Source: Pacificitalea sp040119125
Lineage (GTDB): Bacteria; Pseudomonadota; Alphaproteobacteria; Rhodobacterales; Rhodobacteraceae
Reading direction: 5' to 3'
Length of the DNA: 64,000 bases
Assembly (NCBI GenBank): GCA_040119125.1
Contig: JBEDTR010000005.1
Span: 124,001-188,000, forward strand
Both the position numbers and the translations under genes were made by a program. The notes under the pieces were generated by a model. It ran no database searches. It had not been told where the DNA came from and saw nothing but the letters and a program-made list of their open reading frames with translations. Position 1 is the first letter of the stretch. Each line of letters opens with the position of its first letter. Below are positions 17,576-26,100 of this stretch, one piece after another.

Positions 17576-18589
17576 TTACTGCATCAGGTCCATGCCGACG
17601 CCTTTGCCCACAAATTCCGTCGTATAGGCGGCTTTGTAGTCCAGACCGTCTTCGAGCACGCCCGCATCGACCATCTTCTGGTAGAACTCGCCCACCAGCT
17701 CATCGGTGATGACGCCCACGCCCATGGTTTCCGCATCGCCGGAGGTCACGATGCCATTGGCGGTCAGCTGTTCGACTGCAAAGTCGAGCTTCGACTGGGT
17801 CATGTCCGGGTTCGCTTCGAGGATCAGAGCGTTGGCTTCGGAATTGTCGCCACTGAGGTAGTTATACCAACCCTTGATCGAGCCATCGACAAAGCACTGC
17901 ACGATCTCGGGCTTGTTCGCGATCGTGTCGGCCATGGTTTCGATCGTGGTGGCATAGGTCGAATAGCCGGCATCCGCGATCAGGAAGATGTCGGGCTTAA
18001 AGCCTGCTTCGGTTTCGATGACATAAGGCTCCGAGCTGAGATACCCCTGCATGCCCACGCCTTCATCGGCGAGGAACGGCGCGGGGTTGAAGGTATAGGG
18101 ATCACGCTGTTCGGCGGTGAAACCGTATTCCTTGATCATCCACTGATAATAGGACTGATAGCCGTTATCCCCGATGAGCAGGGTCAGATCCTTCAGATCT
18201 TCGAAGCTTTCAGCCACGCCGGGATGGGCGATGATGACCTGCGGGTGCTTTTGGAACATCGCAGCGACGGAAACGACAGGGATGCCCTCTTTCACGGCGG
18301 AAAACGCCTGAAGCAGGTCACCGCCCATGTGGAAGTCGATTTTGCCGGCCAGCATCAGCGCGCGGTTGTTCACCTGCGGCCCGCCGGGCACGATCGTCAC
18401 GTCGAGACCGCATTCGGCATAGGTGCCATCGGCGACAGACTGGTAGAAGCCGCCATGCTCGGCCTGCGCGACCCAGTTCGTGCCGTAGGATACAGGCGTC
18501 AATTCCTGCGCCCGCGCGGGCGTGGTGAGGGCAGTTGCAGTGCCGACGGCCAGCAGAATGGCGCCGAAGAAGGTGGACCCCTTGGTCAT
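17576..18589 (-). CDS. ABC transporter substrate-binding protein (NMT1/THI5-like)
   Basis: This 337-residue periplasmic protein has a signal peptide (MTKGSTFFGAILLAVG core, cut after ARA). The mature N-terminus, SYGTNWVAQAEHGGFYQSVADG, is typical of NMT1/THI5-like proteins, and VPGGPQVNNRALMLAGKIDF follows at about residue 70-90. Relatives bind hydroxymethylpyrimidine, formyl-aminopyrimidine, sulfonates or other small compounds. The start at 18589 was chosen because it opens the signal peptide. It is the first gene of the nine-gene operon, and its ligand is the key to the pathway. Confidence 0.9.
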   Translation of the reverse strand: MTKGSTFFGAILLAVGTATALTTPARAQELTPVSYGTNWVAQAEHGGFYQSVADGTYAECGLDVTIVPGGPQVNNRALMLAGKIDFHMGGDLLQAFSAVKEGIPVVSVAAMFQKHPQVIIAHPGVAESFEDLKDLTLLIGDNGYQSYYQWMIKEYGFTAEQRDPYTFNPAPFLADEGVGMQGYLSSEPYVIETEAGFKPDIFLIADAGYSTYATTIETMADTIANKPEIVQCFVDGSIKGWYNYLSGDNSEANALILEANPDMTQSKLDFAVEQLTANGIVTSGDAETMGVGVITDELVGEFYQKMVDAGVLEDGLDYKAAYTTEFVGKGVGMDLMQ

Positions 18590-18818
18590 GGTAGTCTCCG
18601 CGTAATGTGAGTTTCCCTGCCCAATGTGTAGGCAACGCCTCAGAAGGTGGCACGAGCGGCCCGCGTCCATTGTTTGCTCACATCTAAATTTGCGCTTTTA
18701 GAGAGCATATTTTTGGGCAATTGTTTAAATCATGTGCAATCTAGAAGAAATCTGCGCAGGATCGATCTGATCGCCTCGCCAGATTGACCTCCCCCCTCAC
18801 GCGGATAATCTGCACCCA
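18590..18818. promoter_or_regulatory. Divergent promoter region of the catabolic operon and ridA-like gene
   Basis: This 229-base intergenic region has an AT-rich centre (about 18680-18745) in an otherwise GC-rich window, as expected for the operon promoter on the minus strand, but I cannot fix one -35/-10 pair there. For the plus-strand gene a candidate sigma-70 promoter is TTGACC (18784-18789), a 16-base spacer and TAATCT (18806-18811). That places the transcript start near the ATG at 18819. No thiamine riboswitch motif is visible before the binding-protein gene. Confidence 0.45.
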
Positions 18819-19220
18819 ATGACTTCTCAAATGCTATCTCCCGATACGATTCGACGCCCCTTTGCGCGCTATGCGCATGGCGTTGAAATTCCTGTAAACG
18901 CGCGCTTGGTCATGACGTCTGGCCAATTGGGCATTGGACCGGACGAGTTCATTCCCGACGGCGCAGCCGAACAAGCGGCACTGTGTTTCGCCAATATCGA
19001 CGCGATTCTCGCCGAGGCGCAGATGACCGCCACGGATGTCGTGCGCATCAATGCCTTCGTCACCGACCGCGCCCATATGGCCAGCTACATGGCCGCGCGG
19101 GATCGCTGGCTGTCGGAAATCGCCGAGGATGCCCTGCCCGCGTCGACGCTGGTGATCGTCAACGGCTTTACCCGGCCCGAATTTCTGGTCGAGGTGGAAG
19201 TGACCGCTGCCAAGGTCTGA
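18819..19220 (+). CDS. RidA (YjgF/YER057c/UK114) family protein
   Basis: This 133-residue protein matches the Rid family: GQLGIGPDEFIPDGAAEQAAL in the middle, AFVTDRAHMASYMAARD, and the C-terminal PASTLVIVNGFTRPEFLVEVE. RidA proteins deaminate reactive enamine/imine intermediates, and RutC-like members act in pyrimidine breakdown. It is divergent from the nine-gene operon, so a shared regulator is plausible. The canonical Arg of the active site appears to be replaced around PEFLVEVE, so it may belong to a non-RidA Rid subfamily. No clear ribosome binding site precedes the ATG at 18819, and translation may be leaderless. Confidence 0.85.
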   Translation: MTSQMLSPDTIRRPFARYAHGVEIPVNARLVMTSGQLGIGPDEFIPDGAAEQAALCFANIDAILAEAQMTATDVVRINAFVTDRAHMASYMAARDRWLSEIAEDALPASTLVIVNGFTRPEFLVEVEVTAAKV

Positions 19221-19293
19221 TCCCCGCGGCACAGCTTCCCGCGCGGGACGGTTGGGGCTTGGGTTGGCGTGCGCAGCGGGATAGACCGCGCCT

Positions 19294-20340
19294 ATGCCAG
19301 TTACCCTGACCTCCATCCGCGACCTCGCGCAGCTGCCTTTCGATGAGGTGATCGACGTCCGTGCGCCGTCGGAATACGCCGAGGACCACATGCCCGGCGC
19401 CATCAGCCTGCCGGTGCTGTCGGATGATGAGCGGGCCCGCGTCGGCACGATCTATGTGCAGCAGGACGCGTTTCTGGCGCGCAAGATCGGCGCGGCGCTT
19501 GTCGCCCGTAATGCCGCCACCCATCTGGAAGGCCCGCTTGCCGACCGCGATGGCGGGTGGAAGCCGTTGCTTTACTGTTGGCGCGGCGGCCAGCGTTCTG
19601 GCTCGTTTGCCTCGATCCTCGCGCAGATAGGCTGGCGCGTGGATATCGTGGCGGGTGGGTATAAAAGTTACCGCACCCTTGTCGTCGACATGCTGCACCG
19701 AAACCCCCTGCCGCAGCGGATCATCCGGCTGGACGGGCTGACCGGCAGCGGCAAGACCGAGGTGCTGGCCCGCATCAGCGCGCGCGGCGGGACCGTGATC
19801 GATCTTGAAGGCCTCGCGCGGCATCGCGGATCGGCATTCGGTGCCATGCCCGGCGGTCAGCCCGCGCAAAAAGGGTTCGAGACCGCATTGGCCCGAGAGC
19901 TTGCCGCGCTGCCCGAAGACGCCACCATTCTGGTCGAGGCCGAGGCCGCACGCATCGGCGAGATCCGCCTGCCGCCGTCTCTCTGGACCGCGATGCGCAA
20001 TTCGCCGCGGATCATGCTGGATGCCGACCTGCCCAATCGCGCAAGGTTCCTTGCGCGCACCTATGCGGGCGACGCGACGGCGCAGCAGCAGGTCTCCGCA
20101 TCCTTACCCCTGTTGGTGCCATTGCAAGGCCGGGCGCAAGTTTGCGAATGGCAGGCGCTGGCCGAGGCCAAGGATTGGGAAGCGCTGGCTGGCGAATTGA
20201 TGTCGCGCCATTACGATCCGCGCTATTTGCGCGCGCAGGAGCGCTACACCCCGCCCGCCGCGCATGTGCCGATCACCCCCGAAGGCGACGGTTTCGACCG
20301 CGCCGCCGACGGTGTCATGGCGGCGCTCGCCCGGCTGTGA
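19294..20340 (+). CDS. mnmH: tRNA 2-selenouridine synthase
   Basis: This 348-residue protein has an N-terminal rhodanese domain with the catalytic Cys at C95 (LLYCWRGGQRSGS), followed by a P-loop domain (GLTGSGKT, residues 148-155). This is the two-domain architecture of MnmH/SelU/YbbB. The enzyme converts 2-thiouridine at the tRNA wobble position to 2-selenouridine by way of a geranylated intermediate, using selenophosphate. Its stop converges with the SelD fusion gene 20 bases away, so donor and user of selenophosphate sit side by side. Confidence 0.95.
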   Translation: MPVTLTSIRDLAQLPFDEVIDVRAPSEYAEDHMPGAISLPVLSDDERARVGTIYVQQDAFLARKIGAALVARNAATHLEGPLADRDGGWKPLLYCWRGGQRSGSFASILAQIGWRVDIVAGGYKSYRTLVVDMLHRNPLPQRIIRLDGLTGSGKTEVLARISARGGTVIDLEGLARHRGSAFGAMPGGQPAQKGFETALARELAALPEDATILVEAEAARIGEIRLPPSLWTAMRNSPRIMLDADLPNRARFLARTYAGDATAQQQVSASLPLLVPLQGRAQVCEWQALAEAKDWEALAGELMSRHYDPRYLRAQERYTPPAAHVPITPEGDGFDRAADGVMAALARL

Positions 20341-20360
20341 GCCGGGCAAAAGCGCGCGCG

Positions 20361-22583
20361 TCAGACGAAGGTGATCCGCGGCGCGCCTTCGACCAGCCGC
20401 CCGATACGCACCGGCGCCACGCCCGCGCGCCGCAGCCGGTCGAACCGCGCCTCCAGCCCGACCTCCGGAACGGCCGCCAATAGGCCGCCCGCCGTCTGCG
20501 GATCGAACAGCAGATCGTAGCGCGCCCCCTGCCCCGCCGCGACGATCCCATCGAGCGCCGCGCGGTTGGCGGGCCAGATGGAACTGCGGATCCCCGCCTC
20601 TGCCACCGCCTCTGCCCCATCATGGAGCGGCAGCGCGGGCAGCGACAGCTCCGCCCCCAGCCCGGAGGCGCGACAGATATTCGCCAGATGCCCGGCCAGC
20701 CCAAAGCCGGTGACATCGGTCATCGCATGGGCATCGCGCAATTCCGCCGCCGCCGCGCCGTAGGGCGTGGCGAGCAGGTCGAGCAGCGCGGCCAGCTGCG
20801 GACCCCGCGTGCGGCCTGCGCCCTGCCCCCGCATTGCACCTGCCAGCAGCGCTCCGGAGCCAATCGGCCGGGTCAGGATCAATGCGTCGCCCGGTTGCCC
20901 GCCCGCCAATGTGACGGGCTCCCGGTCAAGCGTGCCGGTGACGGTAAAGCCCAGCACCAGCTCCGATCCGACCGAACTGTGACCGCCGACCAGCGCCGCG
21001 CCTTCGGCGCTTAGGATGGCGGCGGCGGCCTGCGTGATCTCGGCCAGCATGTCGGCCTGCATGGGCTCTGCCATCTCCGGCAGGATCACGCTGGCCAATG
21101 CCGATTGCGGTGCTGCGCCCATCGCCCAAACATCGCCCAAGGCGTGACAGATCGTGATCCGCGCCATTTCGGCGGCGTCCGAGGTCACGGCGCGCAAATG
21201 ATCGGTGCTGATGATCTGGCGCGTGCCATCGGCCCCCCGAAGCATCGCGGCATCATCGCCCGGCAGCTGAATGATGTCGGACCGCGTGACAGCGGGCACA
21301 TGACGCAGCGCCTCTTTCAACGCGCCCGGCCCCACTTTTGCACCGCAGCCGCCACATAGCGGCACGTCCGTCAGCCGCTCCGCCAACCCGGCTGCGGCCC
21401 CGATTGGTGCGCGCGGGGTCGGCATCTGCGGCAGGTCTGACAGCATCGCCATGAAACGCCGGTCGATACGGTCCTTCCACTGCCAGACCCACCCCCCGGC
21501 AAGCACCGGCCAGCGCCGATCGGCAACCGCCGCGCGATCCCCCATCGAGATAAGCTTCAGGTAGTGCTTTTGAGGGCGGTAGCGCCGCATGTCCTGCGGA
21601 CGTTCCGCCAGCGTCGCACGCAGGTTGGCAAACAGCACCGGCGCTTGCCGCACCGCAAATACCCCGGCTTTCGGGCGGGGGGTCTGGATCATATGCGCAC
21701 AGTCGCCAGCGGCAAAGACATGCGCGAACCCCGGTGCGCGCAAGGCCGGGTCAACCGCGATATAGCCATTTTCCAGCGTCAGCCCGGTGCCGGACAGCCA
21801 ATCCTGCGCCTGAGCGCCCGCCGCGCCAACCGTAAGCGCCGCCGGGATCTCGCGCCCGGTTTCAAGCCGCAGATGGGTGGCGGTGACCTCGACTGCGCGG
21901 GCGCCCTCGATGATTTCGACCCCCAGATCCTGCGCGGCGCGGCGCAGATGGTCGGTCCCGGCATCCGACACACCTTTCAGCGCGGTGTTGGCCTCAATCA
22001 CACGCACTTGGCCTTGGCGATTCTCCGCATGCAGCCGCCGGGCCATCGCAAGCGCCAGCTCCACCCCCGCGACCCCGCCGCCCAGCACGGCGACATCGCC
22101 AGACCTATTGCCTGCGTCGCCGTCCGTATCGGACCGCAGGAACCGCTCCCAACGATCCGCAAAAGCGCCCAGAGGCTTGGCCGGCGCGCCGAACCGGGCA
22201 AAGCCGCGCAGCCCGGGCAGATCCGACGTGACCCCAATGTCGAACGATACAACGTCAAACCGAAGCAACCGCCCATCGTTCAGGCGCAAACGGCGCGCCA
22301 CCGGATCGCACATATCGGCGCGGCCCCGGATCATCCGCGCGCCAGCCGCCTGCGCCAGCGCCATCAGGTCAATATCGAGCGCCGCGCGCGGATAGTGCCC
22401 CGCGACCCACCCCGGCAGCATGCCCGAATAGGCCGCGACCGGGCCGGGATTGACCAGCGTCACCCGCACACCGGGCTGCGGTGCCATCGCCCAACGGCGC
22501 AACACCAACGCATGAGTATGCCCGCCGCCCACCAGCAGCAGATCGCGGGTGGCTGGGAAATCGCGCTCGGGTCCGGTCTGCAT
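20361..22583 (-). CDS. selD: NDH-2-like flavoprotein fused to selenide, water dikinase (SelD)
   Basis: This 740-residue fusion has an FAD/NAD(P)-binding domain from residue 14 (LLLVGGGHTHALVL) to about 400. It includes a second dinucleotide site (VAVLGGGVAGVELAL, near 164-178) and the FAD motif AHVFAAGDCAHM near 290. A complete SelD follows from about 403, with catalytic Cys413 and Lys416 in CGGCGAKV and the PurM-like ATP site. SelD makes selenophosphate from selenide and ATP. The flavoprotein half probably prepares or channels the selenium species. The catalytic residue is Cys, not selenocysteine. The ATG at 22583 has a strong AAAGGAG ribosome site. Confidence 0.93.
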   Translation of the reverse strand: MQTGPERDFPATRDLLLVGGGHTHALVLRRWAMAPQPGVRVTLVNPGPVAAYSGMLPGWVAGHYPRAALDIDLMALAQAAGARMIRGRADMCDPVARRLRLNDGRLLRFDVVSFDIGVTSDLPGLRGFARFGAPAKPLGAFADRWERFLRSDTDGDAGNRSGDVAVLGGGVAGVELALAMARRLHAENRQGQVRVIEANTALKGVSDAGTDHLRRAAQDLGVEIIEGARAVEVTATHLRLETGREIPAALTVGAAGAQAQDWLSGTGLTLENGYIAVDPALRAPGFAHVFAAGDCAHMIQTPRPKAGVFAVRQAPVLFANLRATLAERPQDMRRYRPQKHYLKLISMGDRAAVADRRWPVLAGGWVWQWKDRIDRRFMAMLSDLPQMPTPRAPIGAAAGLAERLTDVPLCGGCGAKVGPGALKEALRHVPAVTRSDIIQLPGDDAAMLRGADGTRQIISTDHLRAVTSDAAEMARITICHALGDVWAMGAAPQSALASVILPEMAEPMQADMLAEITQAAAAILSAEGAALVGGHSSVGSELVLGFTVTGTLDREPVTLAGGQPGDALILTRPIGSGALLAGAMRGQGAGRTRGPQLAALLDLLATPYGAAAAELRDAHAMTDVTGFGLAGHLANICRASGLGAELSLPALPLHDGAEAVAEAGIRSSIWPANRAALDGIVAAGQGARYDLLFDPQTAGGLLAAVPEVGLEARFDRLRRAGVAPVRIGRLVEGAPRITFV

Positions 22584-22715
22584 GTTGGCTCCTTTTTGCT
22601 GTCTTGCCCGAGCAGAACCGCCCCGTAAAGCTGCGTGCGGCACTGTCCCGGAACTGCACAGGATATTCCCACGGACCATCACGAAAGGCGGAACGATTTT
22701 TCGCCGCAAAACCGC

Positions 22716-22744
22716 TTGACGCCCCGCGCCCCATCCCCTACCTA
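22716..22744 (+). promoter_or_regulatory. Sigma-70 promoter of tRNA-Met
   Basis: TTGACG at 22716-22721, a 17-base spacer and TACCTA at 22739-22744 lie 13 bases before the tRNA. The spacing is ideal for a housekeeping promoter that starts transcription just upstream of the mature 5' end. Confidence 0.7.
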
Positions 22745-22756
22745 GCGCCACGGTTT

Positions 22757-22833
22757 GGCGGAGTAGCTCAGTTGGTTAGAGCAGCGGAATCATAATCCGC
22801 GTGTCGGGGGTTCAAGTCCCTCCTCCGCTACCA
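22757..22833 (+). tRNA. tRNA-Met (anticodon CAU)
   Basis: This 77-base cloverleaf has an acceptor stem GGCGGAG/CTCCGCT (first pair G-U), a D arm GCTC-AGTTGGTTA-GAGC, an anticodon stem GCGGA/TCCGC with loop ATCATAA (CAU) and a T arm with loop TTCAAGT. CCA is encoded. The CAU anticodon could also belong to the lysidine-modified tRNA-Ile2. The overall sequence fits the elongator tRNA-Met of alphaproteobacteria, and initiator features (three GC pairs in the anticodon stem, unpaired 1:72) are absent. Confidence 0.93.
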
Positions 22834-23176
22834 AATCCCCCTTCTACAGTCACGGTTCGCGATGAAAGCGTTTCATCCTCCCCGACAGCGTTGCCGTAAG
22901 CGGGATGATGTCTAGCCGGGGCGGTTGTGGGCGATCTTCAGCGCGAGTATCAGACTTGTCACGGATGGCGGCGCCGACCTGCGAGCGGCGCTTAGACCAA
23001 GCGCCAGCGACAAATACACCGAATTACCGGCTCTCTCAGACGCCCTTGTCGACCGGAAGTTACAGGTGCCCCGCTACCGGACGCACCTGCAAAGTCCATC
23101 GCCCCCCCCCCGCATGGGCTGAGGCGGGATCAGAGATGAATGGCACCTCGCCCGCAGGCGGGTGCAGACCCTTCGA
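22834..23176. other. Intergenic region after tRNA-Met with operator-like palindrome
   Basis: There is no convincing gene in these 343 bases. The perfect palindrome GATGAAA-GCG-TTTCATC (22861-22877) resembles LacI/GntR-type operator half-sites, but no such regulator is adjacent, and it could also be a weak hairpin after the tRNA. A run of C near 23100-23110 precedes the hairpin that ends the autotransporter transcript. The short open frames here show no recognisable protein. Confidence 0.4.
23143..23165 (-). terminator. Hairpin downstream of the autotransporter gene
   Basis: GCACC-T-CGCC (23143-23152) pairs with GGCG-GGTGC (23157-23165) around a CGCA loop, with one bulged T. It lies 12 bases past the autotransporter stop codon. 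The T-tract is poor, so termination may be Rho-assisted. Confidence 0.45.
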
Positions 23177-26100
23177 TCAAAACTGAAGCCGCGCTTGCGC
23201 CGTGATCGAGAAGGCCTCCACATCGTCGGAGAAGCGCGCATCCGCCCGGACAGAGGCGTTGAACTGCTTTGCCGCGCCAACCTCGCCATCAAGGATCTTG
23301 ATGTAGCTCAGTCCGACCGACAGTTCCCCGAAACCGCCCAGAGGGTCCGTGGTCAGATCCTGGCTGTCGTTACCAATGCGATATTTCGAGGTCATGTCGT
23401 CGGAGAAATCCTCGTAATAGGTCGCGGTGACGAAGCTGTTATAGGCCTCGGTGCCCGAGGGGGCGATGGTGGTATGGGCGAGCGTGCTGCCGACGAAGCC
23501 GATCTTGGTGGTGTGGTCGTCGAAGTCGATGCGCCCGATCTCGCTCCCCGAATTGTCGCGGAACACCAGATCATCGGTCGAGGTTCGGGTGATCCCAAAG
23601 CCCGCTGTCGGCACCAAGGTCAGCGTATCTGACAGCGCGTGCGAGTAGCTCAGCGATGCCGATAAGGTGGTGCCATTGCTCGAGGTTTCCTCGTCATAGA
23701 GGCCGAGGCTTTCATTATCGAACACATAGTCGGTATTTTCGAACCGCAATTGCACGTCACCCGTGAAGGCCCCGCGCGCCGCCGCGATGTAGCCGCCGAC
23801 ATAACGCTGGTCAAAATCCGACCGGGTGGTCGACACTTGGGTGTTGGTCAGCACGATATCCGAACCGCTGACGCCGAGTTCAAACACCTTCTGCTCGGTC
23901 GAGCCGGAATTGATGCCGAGCAAGCCCCCTGCCGCGACATCCCATTCGCCCGCAGCGGAGTTGAAGCAGCCGAAATCATAGCCTGTGACAAATCCGTAGA
24001 AATCCGCATCCACCGTCGCAGGCAGGCGCGCCTGACCGTTATCGGTGTGGGAGGTGGCCTCGGCCCGGCCCCCTGTGCCGCGCACCCACGCCCCCGATCC
24101 GCAGGTATCTTCGGATTCGTATGCCAGCCCAGAGACGAAGGGGCTCGACGGGCGGTTGACGATCGTGCCGATGAGAGACTGCACAAGCGCGAGATTGCCC
24201 GAGACTGCCGCCGCGCCCGGATCGATGACCGAGTCCACAAAAACGCCATCGCTGCTTTGGGTGACCTGATAGCTGAGCGGTCCGCTGCGCGCAGGCAGGC
24301 CAGAGCTGGTCAGCGTCGCCGACACCGCGTTGCCCGCCACCACTTGCAGCGGATCGTCGAGGATCGCCCCGCTTGCGAGCGTATCGAATTCCAGCTGCAC
24401 ATTGCCGGTGAGCGAGGACAGGATGATCTGATCCGTGGCCCCGGTGCTGTCGCCCAGATCAATGTCGAAGGCCAACGTCCCACCCGCGACCGTCCCGGTC
24501 AGCATCAGCACGTCATCCGCCGCATCGTCCGTGCCAAGGTCAATGCGCCCGCCCGCATTCGCGACCGAGGCCGTGTCGATGGTGAACATGTCGAGCACGC
24601 GGATCGTGCCGGTATTGGTCACGCCATCGGTCACCGTCAGGGTCATGCCGCTCCCGCCATTGCGCAGCAGCCCCTCATTGTTCAGCGCCCCGTCCACGGT
24701 GCTATCCCCATCAATGGTGAACGTGCCCGCGGCGAAATTGTCGAAATCGCCCGACATCATGCTGTCGCCATCGAAGGTGAAGCTGCCGGTGTTATTCACG
24801 TCTCCGGTCATCGTGCCCGCAAAAGTGACGGTGGAGGAGTTGTCGAGCGTGCCGCTGACCGTGCCGCCATTGACGTCAAGCGTCGCGGTATCTTCGTTGG
24901 TGATGCCATTGGTGGCCGAAAGGCTGCCGCCGCTGGCAACTGTGATCGACGCCCCGTCTGTGTTCACGACCGTATCGGTGGCGGACATGGTGGCATCCGT
25001 TCCAATGGCGACGGTCGCGCCGGACGTATTGGTCAGCATGCCCGACACGTTGAACGTGGTGTCTTGGGCGAGGGTGATCTCGGCGCTGCTGCCTGTAGAC
25101 AGCACATCGTCCAGCGCCGACACGACCGGCGCCGCATTGGCCGTGGTGGTCAGGGCCAGTGTGCCGGTATTGGTGATGATCTCGCCGCCGCTCGTATCGG
25201 TGTCGCTGTCCAGCGTCGCATTGCCCAGAAATGTCAGCGTGCCGTTGTTGATGATGGCGCCCGCATCTTGGATCGTGCCCCCGTCACCGACGAGGGTGAC
25301 GCTGTTGTTGGTGTAGGTATTGCCTGTCCCGGTCAGGGTGGACCCCGCACCCATGCGAATGGTGCCGTCATTGGTCAGCGTCGTGTATTCAAGCTCAGTC
25401 TCGGCCGCGAGGTTGATAACGCCATCGCTGCTGACAGTGGTCACGGCAAGCCCCGTGAAATCGGCGTTCACATCCAGCGTGCCATCACTGACGGCCAGGT
25501 CATACCCTGCTCCGTCGATGGCGCTGTCGATGGTGACCGTCGCCCCGTCAATGACGCCGAGGTCATAGGCCAGTTCAGCGTCGGGGATGGTGGTGTCGAT
25601 GCCGTAATTGATGGTGTCGGCGGCAAAGGACAGCGTGCCGCCGTTGACCTCGGACCGGATCGTGCCGTCGCGCAGGTTGATCGTCGTGGCTGAAATAGTG
25701 GTCACGCCGCCATCCGCCTCAATCGTGTCGAAGGAGGTGAACGTGCCGCCGACGCTCATCGAATTGTCCCCAGTGCTGGAGATCGCGCCGTTGGCCAGAA
25801 GGTCGCCGGTGATCTGCACCGCACCGCCCCCCACATTGCCATAGGTTCCGAGGTAAAGAACCGCCGGTTCGCTCACCGTCACCGCGCCACCGACCGTCGC
25901 GCCGGGTGCGAATTCCAGCCGTCCGTCGTTTGCGGTAATATCGCCGCTCACACCGCCCTCCGTCCGGACGGTGCCGTAGCTGATGATATCGCCGGACACG
26001 GTGCCGGAGTTCACAAAGCTCAAGTTGCTACTGTCAGCACTGTCGGACCCTACCGTGACATTCCCCCCGACTATGCTGGTGTTGGTAAAAACCACACCAT

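Noticed and set aside
18590..18700. Thiamine (TPP) riboswitch before the NMT1/THI5-like binding protein
   Set aside because: The CUGAGA and ACCUGA core motifs of the Thi box are not found in the right order, so thiamine control is not supported.
20361..22583. Selenocysteine codon in the SelD fusion
   Set aside because: The catalytic position is coded as Cys (in CGGCGAKV) and the frame has no internal TGA.
22925..23122. 65-residue open frame between tRNA-Met and the autotransporter
   Set aside because: It has no recognisable domain and no good ribosome site, it ends in a poly-C region, and alternative frames are equally open.
23750..25693. 647-residue plus-strand open frame, and further frames of 293 and 241 residues, opposite the autotransporter
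   Set aside because: They mirror the repetitive GC-biased passenger coding. No protein family or start signal is visible, and the sense frame has signal peptide, barrel and terminal Phe.
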